NCBI GenBank assembly: GCA_030671645.1 | Contig: DAOVHV010000069.1 | Coordinates: 1-6,064, forward strand | Length of the DNA stretch: 6,064 bases | Source of the DNA: a bacterium | GTDB taxonomy: Bacteria > Bipolaricaulota > Bipolaricaulia > UBA7950 > UBA9294 | Direction of reading: 5' to 3' | Shown here: in pieces, positions 1 through 5,597 of the stretch | Numbering within the stretch: position 1 is the first letter of the stretch | How the letters are laid out: each line of letters begins with the position of its first letter | The notes under the pieces: model-generated | What the model was told of the DNA's origin: nothing | Databases searched by the model: none | Seen by the model: the letters and a program-made list of their open reading frames with translations, nothing else | Translations under genes and position numbers: made by a program

Positions 1-1382
1 ACTGCCCGGTTGTACAGAGACGTTGTCTTTTCAAACAAGTCGTTCAAGTCGCGGCGAGCGGGCTCCGAAAGCTCATGATGCTCGCGAAGCAGAACAAGGG
101 TACGCTCGGCGATGTTGACGGCTTGATCTCCAATGCGTTCAATGTCGCCGGTGACGTGCTGTAGGACATGCAAGCGGCGCTCTTCCTTGTTCGATAGGGT
201 ATCTCCATGAATGCGGTCCAAGTAGATCTCGATCTCCCGTTTCAAACCGTCTACGATCTCTTCGGTTTCGAAAACCTCGGATACCGTGCTTCGATCCCTT
301 CCCATTACGCCGCGATGGCATGCGCGAATCATCGAATCAGCCATGTCGGCCATGCGAAGAAGCTCGCGACGCGCGTGGCTCAGTGCAACCGAAGGCGTGG
401 CCAGGAATTCGGTTGCCAAGAACTGGGGAGCCGCCGTTGCTTTGGCTTCTCTGCCGCGGATGATTCGCTTGACCAACCAGACCAGTCCACCGACGCACGG
501 AATGAGGGCCAAGGTGACTGCGACATTGAAGAACGTGTGCGCATTGGCGATCTGCCGTGGTAGCGATGCTGATGTTAGTGCAACCCTGTTTGCGTACCAC
601 GGGATGAACGGGATGAAGACAGCTACTCCGAGTACGTTGACGAGCGACTGCGCCATGGCCAAGCGCCTGGAGGATAAGGAAGAACCGATCGATGCAATTT
701 GGGCCGTCACAGTTGTCCCGATATTCGCTCCCAACACGAGGGCAATGGCGGCCGGGAGCGTGAGAATGCCCGCCGCGCCCATGGCAATGACCAGGGCAGT
801 CATGGCCGAGGAGCTTTGAATGATGGCGGTGACGATTGCGCCGACGAGCACACCGACAAACACGTTCGATCCGCATGCTTCCAACAGGTTGAGAACGGTG
901 TTCGACTGCGCCACGCCCTTGAGCCCACCGGACAGGATGCTCATGCCAAGAAAAAGAATTCCGAATCCAAGGACGATGCGGCCGACATCACCGGTCTTCT
1001 TTCCGCGAAAGATCTCGGAAAGCAGGAAACCGATAGCGATGATGGGAAGATAGTAGTTGCCGAGCTTGAACGCGATAATCTGGGCGGTGAGCGTCGTGCC
1101 GATCTCCGATCCCAGCATCACGCCGATTCCCTGTGCCAACTTGAGCGCACCGGCGTTGATGAGACCGATCAGGAGAACCATTGTCATGCTGCTGGATTGA
1201 AGGATGCCCGATGTCACTGCGCCGACGATGACGCCACGATAAGCCTTGCCTGTCAAACGCTCGAGCAAGACTCGCATCTTCTCCCCAATGGCCCGTTTCA
1301 GCGCACTGCTGAGAACGCGAAGACCATATAGAAAGAGGGCCAATCCTCCCGCCGTATTCATGACGATGGCAATCGAATCCAT
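1..1382 (-). CDS. Na+/phosphate cotransporter with C-terminal PhoU-like domain (3' end outside window)
   Basis: This is a sodium-dependent phosphate transporter of the inner membrane, of the NptA/YjbB type (Na_Pi_cotrans family). I translated the minus strand from ATG at 1382 and the frame stays open for 460 codons to the window edge, so the C-terminus is missing. The two inverted-repeat cores typical of the family are present. QSSS occurs at residues 62-65 and again at 189-192. Each is followed by a glycine-rich G-S/A-E/N-IGTT motif, at 91-97 and 218-224. Hydrophobic helices fill residues 1 to about 310. From about 330 the protein becomes hydrophilic and helical, with a PhoU-like pattern including GDIERIGDQAVNIAER, which is the usual fusion in bacterial members. 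The start is supported by GAGGGG at 1392-1387, just upstream; an in-frame ATG at 1361 lacks such a site. Transport direction (uptake or export) cannot be read from the sequence. Family members are usually about 530-600 aa, so some 80-140 residues probably lie outside. Confidence 0.93.
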   Translation of the reverse strand, partial: MDSIAIVMNTAGGLALFLYGLRVLSSALKRAIGEKMRVLLERLTGKAYRGVIVGAVTSGILQSSSMTMVLLIGLINAGALKLAQGIGVMLGSEIGTTLTAQIIAFKLGNYYLPIIAIGFLLSEIFRGKKTGDVGRIVLGFGILFLGMSILSGGLKGVAQSNTVLNLLEACGSNVFVGVLVGAIVTAIIQSSSAMTALVIAMGAAGILTLPAAIALVLGANIGTTVTAQIASIGSSLSSRRLAMAQSLVNVLGVAVFIPFIPWYANRVALTSASLPRQIANAHTFFNVAVTLALIPCVGGLVWLVKRIIRGREAKATAAPQFLATEFLATPSVALSHARRELLRMADMADSMIRACHRGVMGRDRSTVSEVFETEEIVDGLKREIEIYLDRIHGDTLSNKEERRLHVLQHVTGDIERIGDQAVNIAERTLVLLREHHELSEPARRDLNDLFEKTTSLYNRA

Positions 1383-1386
1383 GAAT

Positions 1387-1392
1387 CCCCTC
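1387..1392 (-). promoter_or_regulatory. Ribosome binding site of the Na/Pi transporter gene
   Basis: Read on the minus strand this is GAGGGG, with its GAGG core six bases before ATG at 1382. It decides the start in favour of 1382 over the in-frame ATG at 1361. Confidence 0.7.
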
Positions 1393-1412
1393 GGAATTGC
1401 TAGTTGGAGAGT

Positions 1413-1441
1413 ATCTTATAATAATCAGCGATATCTATCAA
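1413..1441 (-). promoter_or_regulatory. Candidate sigma70-type promoter of the Na/Pi transporter gene
   Basis: On the minus strand, TTGATA (1441-1436) and TAAGAT (1418-1413) are separated by exactly 17 bp, in the most AT-rich stretch of the window. An overlapping alternative -10, TATTAT, lies at 1423-1418. Transcription would start near 1406, giving a leader of about 25 nt that includes the ribosome site. The hexamers match the consensus 5/6 and 4/6 by eye. The call rests on pattern only and the organism's sigma factor is unknown. Confidence 0.4.
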
Positions 1442-1445
1442 GAAA

Positions 1446-1465
1446 CGAGATAAGTATCTATCTCG
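1446..1465. repeat. Inverted repeat next to the Na/Pi promoter (7-bp arms, 6-bp spacer)
   Basis: CGAGATA at 1446-1452 is mirrored by TATCTCG at 1459-1465 around a 6-bp spacer. It sits 4 bp upstream of the candidate -35 at 1441-1436. That position suits a regulator binding site better than a terminator, since no T-tract follows on either strand. I do not recognise it as a known operator; it does not resemble a Pho box. Confidence 0.4.
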
Positions 1466-1477
1466 GCGAAAGAGGAA

Positions 1478-1511
1478 CCTGCAAAAAGCTTCCTGCAAGT
1501 CGAGACCTGCA
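1478..1511. repeat. Three CCTGCA hexamers at an exact 14-bp period
   Basis: CCTGCA begins at 1478, 1492 and 1506, so successive copies start exactly 14 bp apart. The seventh base is A, A, G, and the rest of each 14-mer is not conserved. The array lies in the gap between the 3' end of the GNAT gene and the promoter of the Na/Pi gene, about 37 to 70 bp upstream of its -35. An activator or repressor site array is possible, but I know of no regulator with this motif and spacing. Confidence 0.35.
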
Positions 1512-1573
1512 GATGATCGTTAGCTCAAATGTTGCTTCCCGACTGGTCTCATCCGATCGATTACCGGCAGTTC

Positions 1574-2185
1574 TCAGACGGTCGGTTTGAGCATGCACCA
1601 CAGCTGCAGGCTGACTTCAGGAAACTCGGCTTCGTGAAGCAGTTCGAACCCCTGCTTGCGATAGAACGCCACGTTACGCTCGGTCTGCGTCTCAAGATAG
1701 CAAGGGAACCCGGCCTCCCGAGCTTGAACAAGTGTAGGCCTCAGCAAGCTCTTGCCGATCCCCCGGCCTTGGTGCGCGGGATCAACGCCCAGCGCCCACA
1801 GATACCAATGCGGCTGTGGCATGAGTTGACGATGCAGCACGTCGATCTGTTTCATGAGGCGGATAAAGCGCTCTCGCGATTGCTTGCTCATCAGCATGAC
1901 TGAGCGAGAGAGCAGGAAGCCGGTTCGAATCTGTTTCCACAACGTTGGATGGGCATGTCCGGGCTTGGTCCAAGCGGCAATGCCCGTGACGTCAGGCGTT
2001 GTGTTTACGATCCCATATCGTTGGCAATAGACGGTCACGCCGCGCCACAAGGTTGGCATCACGCGATTTCGCTCCGCGATGTCGGGAAGAATGGCCTTCC
2101 ACATGACATCGTCGGCAAAGGCGGCCGTAAGAACGCGGATGGACTGATCAATTTGTGATTTCTTCAATGGGATGATGTTTTGCAT
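1574..2185 (-). CDS. GNAT-family N-acetyltransferase
   Basis: This 203-aa cytoplasmic protein of the Gcn5-related acetyltransferase fold transfers an acetyl group from acetyl-CoA to an unidentified amine. The C-terminal half shows the family pattern. A beta strand (WYLWALGVDP, about 127-136) leads into the acetyl-CoA pyrophosphate-binding motif QGRGIG at 139-144. The following YLET strand and NVAFYRKQGFEL segment (about 163-182) match the usual GNAT C-terminal strand-helix. The N-terminal half (about 1-120) is less conserved and probably sets the substrate. The frame is open upstream to 2317, but that stretch overlaps the mazG-like gene. ATG at 2185 is preferred because AGGA lies five bases before it; ATGs at 2191 and 2212 have poorer sites. 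With this start the gene overlaps the preceding gene by 38 nt, so the two are probably co-transcribed and coupled. The substrate cannot be inferred; neighbours do not point to one. Confidence 0.87.
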   Translation of the reverse strand: MQNIIPLKKSQIDQSIRVLTAAFADDVMWKAILPDIAERNRVMPTLWRGVTVYCQRYGIVNTTPDVTGIAAWTKPGHAHPTLWKQIRTGFLLSRSVMLMSKQSRERFIRLMKQIDVLHRQLMPQPHWYLWALGVDPAHQGRGIGKSLLRPTLVQAREAGFPCYLETQTERNVAFYRKQGFELLHEAEFPEVSLQLWCMLKPTV

Positions 2186-2567
2186 CGGCATCCTCGCTCG
2201 TTTCGTCGTCATCCGATCGAGATTCGAACCCGGCGAACAGGTCTCCTTGCTCGATCCAGGATCTCCCATGGTTGATGGCTTCCTTGTCCCGGAAAGCCGC
2301 TTCGAGGTCGATATCATATCGATTGGCGATGGCGCAGACGTAGATGAAGATATCGGCCAATTCCTCGGAGATAGTGCCGAAGCGCGAGGCAGCGTCGACC
2401 TTCAAGCCTTCAGACTTGCGTACGGCCTTGAACAGCTCGCCGATCTCTTCGCCCAGCAACAGGCACTTGTCTCGGGTGGATTGATCCTCGAACCCACGCT
2501 CTGCTTCCAGTTGCGCGACATAGGTTTGGAATTTGGCCAAGGTCGGATTGTCCTTGAGTTGTGGCAT
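2148..2567 (-). CDS. MazG-like nucleotide pyrophosphohydrolase
   Basis: This 139-aa protein belongs to the all-alpha NTP pyrophosphatase superfamily (MazG/dUTPase-2 type), whose members cleave NTPs or dNTPs to NMP and pyrophosphate with Mg2+. The metal-binding signature is visible: EEIGE at residues 40-44 and EELAD at 68-72 match EExxE...ExxD. A further K95...N99...R102-W104 pattern follows, as in many single-domain MazG proteins. Length fits a single MazG domain rather than the two-domain E. coli MazG. Residues 115-139 form a very acidic, probably disordered tail (D119-D121, E122, E125, D126, D128) with no family counterpart that I know; its last part is encoded in the overlap with the GNAT gene. 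The start at 2567 has GGAGGG just upstream. The frame continues to 2816, but the upstream part has no MazG features and runs into the divergent gene. Exact substrate (house-cleaning dNTP, dUTP or another) is not determinable. Confidence 0.85.
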   Translation of the reverse strand: MPQLKDNPTLAKFQTYVAQLEAERGFEDQSTRDKCLLLGEEIGELFKAVRKSEGLKVDAASRFGTISEELADIFIYVCAIANRYDIDLEAAFRDKEAINHGRSWIEQGDLFAGFESRSDDDETSEDADAKHHPIEEITN

Positions 2568-2570
2568 GGT

Positions 2571-2576
2571 CCCTCC
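2571..2576 (-). promoter_or_regulatory. Ribosome binding site of the mazG-like gene
   Basis: Minus-strand GGAGGG, with the GGAG core five bases before ATG at 2567. It supports this start over the longer open frame that reaches 2816. Confidence 0.7.
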
Positions 2577-2622
2577 AGTCCCGACATCATCCTTGAGAAA
2601 GCACTTGAGGAGCAAGCGATTC

Positions 2623-2634
2623 AGATTCGAATCT
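2623..2634. repeat. Perfect 12-bp palindrome in the divergent promoter region
   Basis: AGATTCGAATCT is its own reverse complement. It lies 56 bp upstream of the mazG-like start and 95 bp upstream of the lipid-kinase start. A second copy of its right half, GAATCTC, recurs at 2662-2668, 33 bp (about three helical turns) from the GAATCTC at 2629-2635. This suits an operator for a dimeric regulator shared by both directions, but no cognate regulator is encoded in the window. Confidence 0.35.
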
Positions 2635-2671
2635 CTGGCGAATTCACGCCATCCGTGCTTTGAATCTCGTT

Positions 2672-2700
2672 GTTCTATGCCATTCGCTGTACAATTCCAA
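2672..2700 (-). promoter_or_regulatory. Possible promoter of the mazG-GNAT unit
   Basis: On the minus strand, TTGGAA (2700-2695) and TAGAAC (2677-2672) are 17 bp apart, each matching the sigma70 consensus at about 4/6. The leader would be roughly 100 nt and would contain the 12-bp palindrome. This is weak, pattern-only evidence; a promoter closer to the gene is not excluded. Confidence 0.2.
2690..2695 (+). promoter_or_regulatory. Candidate -10 element for the lipid kinase-acyltransferase operon
   Basis: TACAAT matches the sigma70 -10 consensus at 5/6, and would place the transcription start near 2702, about 28 nt before ATG at 2730. No good -35 stands at 17 bp upstream (TCGTTG). The purine-rich GGGGGCAGGGGA just downstream would supply the ribosome site (AGGGG at 2714-2718, 11 nt from ATG, a rather long spacing). 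Confidence 0.3.
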
Positions 2701-2729
2701 GACTTCAGGGGGCAGGGGATGGTATCTGT

Positions 2730-3656
2730 ATGGGCAAGTATCGGTTGATCGTCAATCCGACAGCCGGAGGAGGCACTGCCGGGAAATCCATTCCCGACAT
2801 CGAGCGAAGGCTGCACAAGTCAGGCCTGGATTTCGATCTGGTGCAAACAGAACGACCGTGGCACGCCGTTGAGCTTGCGCGGGCCGCCGCCGCGGAAGTC
2901 GACGTTGTTGTGGCTGTCGGCGGTGACGGCACAGCCAACGAAGTGCTCAACGGCTTGATGCTGGCCAAGAACGCCGGCCACACCGTCACCATGGGCGTGT
3001 TGTGCGTGGGACGAGGCAACGATTTTGCTTTCGGCGTAGGAATCCCCACCGAGCTTGCTGCCAGCTGTGAAGCGTTGACAGCCGATCGTCGCCGCACCAT
3101 CGATGTGGGGCACGTTGTAGGAGGAGATCTTCCCGAAGGCCGCTACTTCGGCAATGGCGTCGGCATCGGATTCGACGCCGTGGTGGGATTCGTGGCCGCC
3201 AAGATGAAGCACGTGCGCGGATTTGTCGGCTACTTCGTGGCCGCCATCAAGACCATCTTCGTGTACTTCAAAGCTCCGTTGGTTCGTCTCGAATTCGACG
3301 GCCAGCCCATGGATCTTCACGCCTTGATGGTGTCCGTGATGAACGGAACCCGCATGGGCGGCGGCTTCATAATGGCGCCGAACGGGGTGCCCGACGACGG
3401 TGTCTTCGATCTCTGTATTGCGCGGCAAGTCAGCCGCCCGCGTATCTTTGCCGTCATGCTGAAGTTCATGAAGGGGACGCAAGCCGAGCACCCGGCGATC
3501 ACCACCGGGCGAACGAATCGCATCACGGTGACTGCGATGGAAGGCACGCTTCCTGCCCACGCCGATGGCGAAACGCTCTGCACCGAAGGCCGGAAGCTGG
3601 AATTGGAGATCATTCCCAACGCCATCGAAATCGTCAGTGCGGCGCCAGGAGAATGA
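2730..3656 (+). CDS. Diacylglycerol kinase family lipid kinase (YegS/DgkB-like)
   Basis: This 308-aa protein is a soluble or membrane-associated lipid kinase that phosphorylates a diacylglycerol-like lipid with ATP. The DAGK catalytic domain covers about residues 1-130: the first strand and loop VNPTAGGG (8-15), the nucleotide-binding GGDGT (64-68), and a GRGND segment (94-98). The last replaces the usual GTGND/GTxND, so Arg stands where Thr is normal. The C-terminal beta-sandwich lobe has FGNGVGIGFDA (140-150), MAPNG...DDGVFDL (215-228) and HADGE (277-281), all normal for the YegS/BmrU family, as is the length. The frame opens 20 codons earlier at 2670, but the family's first strand begins at MGKYRLIVN, so I take ATG at 2730. 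The gene ends in an ATGA overlap with the acyltransferase, which suggests coupled translation and a shared lipid pathway. Natural substrate (diacylglycerol, monoacylglycerol, undecaprenol-like or sphingoid lipid) is not determinable. Confidence 0.9.
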   Translation: MGKYRLIVNPTAGGGTAGKSIPDIERRLHKSGLDFDLVQTERPWHAVELARAAAAEVDVVVAVGGDGTANEVLNGLMLAKNAGHTVTMGVLCVGRGNDFAFGVGIPTELAASCEALTADRRRTIDVGHVVGGDLPEGRYFGNGVGIGFDAVVGFVAAKMKHVRGFVGYFVAAIKTIFVYFKAPLVRLEFDGQPMDLHALMVSVMNGTRMGGGFIMAPNGVPDDGVFDLCIARQVSRPRIFAVMLKFMKGTQAEHPAITTGRTNRITVTAMEGTLPAHADGETLCTEGRKLELEIIPNAIEIVSAAPGE

Positions 3657-4303
3657 GTCGATTCGGCGGCAACCTACTGGATGGGGTGGCACGAGCGGTC
3701 ACTCGGATCCTGTTCCGAGTCGATGCCCAGGGCCTGGAAAAAATCCCGATCGAGGGTCCGTTCATTCTCGCCACTAACCACGTGACTGCGTTCGAAATTC
3801 CGCCTCTACGGATGCTTCTGCATTCTTGCGGTGCTAGGACCTTCGTCAAGGCTGAAGCCTGGGATAACAAATTCATGGGTTGGCTGCTCGATCAGTGGGA
3901 GTCCATTCCCATCAAGCGCGGTGAGTTCGACATGGCCGCCCTGCGGACCTCGCTGCAAGTACTGAAAGACGGTGGAATGCTTGGCATCATGCCCGAAGGT
4001 ACGCGTAGCGGCGACGGCAAACTCGGGCGCGGCAATGCCGGCATCACCGTCATTGCTCTCAAGTCCGGCGCCCCCATCCTTCCGATGGCTTTTTGGGGCG
4101 TGGAAAAAGCCAAAGTGAACGTCAAACGCTTCCGAAGAACCGACTTCCACTTCCGCGTCGGCGATCCTTTCAATCTCGAACGGCCAACGGGCAAGCTAAC
4201 ACGCGAAGACCGCCAACGCATGGCCGATGACGTGATGAGGCACCTCGCGGAACTCCTGCCTTCCGAGTATCGGGGCGTGTATCAAGAGCCTCAAGAAACC
4301 TAG
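3653..4303 (+). CDS. PlsC-like 1-acylglycerol-3-phosphate O-acyltransferase
   Basis: This 216-aa acyltransferase of the PlsC (LPLAT/AGPAT) superfamily probably acylates lysophosphatidate to phosphatidate at the cytoplasmic membrane. The four acyltransferase motifs appear in order: NHVTAFE (42-48), IPIKRGE (85-91), PEGTRS (114-119) and PILP (141-144). Motif I is unusual: the catalytic HX4D is HX4E here (His43, Glu48). The protein is short and lacks an obvious long N-terminal membrane anchor; residues 1-20 are only mildly hydrophobic. The start overlaps the stop of the lipid kinase as ATGA. An AGGAG lies only one base before the ATG, too close for a normal site, so reinitiation after the kinase stop is likely. 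The context supports sequential action with the kinase, yielding phosphatidate. The acyl donor (acyl-CoA or acyl-ACP) and whether the true acceptor is lysophosphatidate are inferred, not shown. Confidence 0.9.
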   Translation: MSRFGGNLLDGVARAVTRILFRVDAQGLEKIPIEGPFILATNHVTAFEIPPLRMLLHSCGARTFVKAEAWDNKFMGWLLDQWESIPIKRGEFDMAALRTSLQVLKDGGMLGIMPEGTRSGDGKLGRGNAGITVIALKSGAPILPMAFWGVEKAKVNVKRFRRTDFHFRVGDPFNLERPTGKLTREDRQRMADDVMRHLAELLPSEYRGVYQEPQET

Positions 4304-4424
4304 AGACCGAGAGAAATAGTGATTGATTGAGAAGTGTCCGTTCGACAAGATCCCATTCAGAACGATGGCATCGCCACACTGATCGCCAAAGCTCGTCCCA
4401 CACCCACCACAATCCACACGTTCG
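4304..4424. other. Convergent intergenic gap without recognisable signal
   Basis: These 121 bp separate the 3' ends of the acyltransferase (plus) and the aminotransferase (minus). I looked for a GC-rich hairpin followed by a T-tract on both strands and found none. The minus strand is rich in GTG/GTGG between about 4395 and 4420. No gene is supported here. Confidence 0.5.
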
Positions 4425-5597
4425 CTACGACTGAGCCCCAGGCCGCCACGACGACAGCCGTTCGGCCGCCTCGCGGATCCGTCCAGTTGGTGCGGTCGCC
4501 GAGACACGCACAAATCCCTCACCGCCCGGACCGAAGAACGTGCCCGGCGCCACGGCAATCCCGGTTTCGTTCAGCAGACTGAGCGCGAACGGTTCGGCCG
4601 TCTCACCATCGGGGATGAGGGTCCACAAGTAGTGAGTCGCCTGCGGAAGCGTTGCGATGAGTCCGGCTGCGGCGAGAGCATCGACCAGGATGCCAAGACG
4701 CTCTCGATAGATCGCGTTTCGCTCCTCGATCCACGCTTCGTCTGTCCCGAGCGCAACTATGGCGGCGCGCTGCAGTGGGTGAAACAAACCCGAATCGACG
4801 TTCGTCTTGATCCTCCGCAGGAGTTTCAGCGCCTCGGCGTTTCCCACCGCGTACCCGATACGCCAGCCTGCCATGTTGTACGTCTTCGACAACGAGTTGA
4901 ACTCGATCGCCACATCCGTGGCGCCGGCCACCTGTAGGATGCTCCTTGGTCGGTATTCATCGAATCGGACATCGGCATAAGGTGCGTCGTGGCAGAGGAG
5001 AAGGCCGTGTCGCCGGGCGAAGGCCACGGCCTGCTCAAGCGTCTCCGCATCGGCGACCGCGCCGGTCGGATTGTTCGGATAGTTGAGCCAGATCGCCTTG
5101 GCCCGGCGTGCAATCTCCACGGGAATCGCGTCGAAGTTCGGAACGTGATCTCGTTCCGCCGTGAGAGGGAACCGAACGATCGATGCCTGAGAAAGCCCGG
5201 CGCCGGCGGCGTACGGCGCATATCCGGGATCAGGCAGCAAGACAACGTCACCGGGATCGAGGATTGCCTGCTGGAGATGAACGATCCCCTCCTTCGATCC
5301 CAGCAGGCAGGCCACCTGAGTTTCGGGATCGAGTGAAACATCGAAACGCCGCTCGTAGTACGCACAGATGGCGTGACGCAACTCGGAAGAGCCGCGAAGC
5401 CCGGGATACCCATGCGAGGTCGGCGAGCGAAGTGCATTGCATGCCGCCTCGATCACCGCGGGCGGCGGCGGAAGATCCGGGTTCCCGACATCGAGCCTGA
5501 TCAGGTCGAGCCCACGTTCCTCGGCGGCACGGCAGTGCCTGGCCCACCGGGAGAACGGGAACTCGGGCACCCCCGCGAGGCGCACTGACGGCATCAT
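4425..5597 (-). CDS. dapL: PLP-dependent class I/II aminotransferase, LL-diaminopimelate aminotransferase-like
   Basis: This 390-aa fold-type I PLP enzyme most resembles LL-diaminopimelate aminotransferase. That enzyme converts tetrahydrodipicolinate plus glutamate to LL-diaminopimelate and 2-oxoglutarate, a one-step shortcut in lysine and peptidoglycan precursor synthesis. Visible features in order: LDVGNPDLPPP (35-45), YPGLRGSSELR (64-74), GSKEGI (100-105) for cofactor phosphate contact, LLPDPGYAPY (120-129), NYPNNPTG (172-179), HDAPYADVRFD (203-213) with the PLP-ring Asp204 and Tyr207, and SLSKTYNMAGWRIGY (235-249) with Schiff-base Lys238. The carboxylate-binding Arg is Arg364 in FVRVS. 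Length is typical. The start ATG at 5597 overlaps the stop of aroQ (ATGA), with GGAG seven bases upstream; a second ATG follows at once, at 5594. Alternatives are succinyl-DAP aminotransferase (DapC-like) or a broad-range transaminase. The aminotransferase call is nearly certain and the DapL assignment is moderate. By eye, GC at third positions exceeds that of the left-hand genes. Confidence 0.85.
   Translation of the reverse strand: MMPSVRLAGVPEFPFSRWARHCRAAEERGLDLIRLDVGNPDLPPPPAVIEAACNALRSPTSHGYPGLRGSSELRHAICAYYERRFDVSLDPETQVACLLGSKEGIVHLQQAILDPGDVVLLPDPGYAPYAAGAGLSQASIVRFPLTAERDHVPNFDAIPVEIARRAKAIWLNYPNNPTGAVADAETLEQAVAFARRHGLLLCHDAPYADVRFDEYRPRSILQVAGATDVAIEFNSLSKTYNMAGWRIGYAVGNAEALKLLRRIKTNVDSGLFHPLQRAAIVALGTDEAWIEERNAIYRERLGILVDALAAAGLIATLPQATHYLWTLIPDGETAEPFALSLLNETGIAVAPGTFFGPGGEGFVRVSATAPTGRIREAAERLSSWRPGAQS

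Noticed and set aside
207..1331. Several long open frames on the plus strand opposite the Na/Pi transporter
   Set aside because: Their translations are polar, low in recognisable motifs, and lie antisense to a gene with clear family signatures. They are a by-product of codon bias.
1473..1511. Possible terminator hairpins downstream of the GNAT gene (AGGAA/TTCCT and CTGCA/TGCAG arms)
   Set aside because: Stems are only 5 bp with loops of 10 or more bases and no properly placed T-tract, so a rho-independent terminator is not supported.
1549..2220. A 12-bp direct repeat, TCATCCGATCGA, at 1549-1560 and 2209-2220, flanking the GNAT gene
   Set aside because: About one such 12-bp match is expected by chance in a window of this size, the right copy is inside mazG coding sequence, and there are no mobile-element genes or inverted ends.
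2820..3692. A 290-codon open frame on the minus strand opposite the lipid kinase
   Set aside because: It is histidine- and glycine-rich with no domain pattern, and covers a well-supported gene on the other strand.
4360..4470. A short hydrophobic reading on the minus strand running past the aminotransferase stop, resembling a membrane segment
   Set aside because: It has no start with a ribosome site, overlaps the aminotransferase tail in another frame, and reflects the GTG-rich base composition.
4826..5437. A 203-codon open frame within the aminotransferase region, same strand, shifted frame
   Set aside because: It is rich in Arg, Ser and Pro, as expected for an off-frame reading of GC-rich coding DNA, while the in-frame product is a complete aminotransferase.
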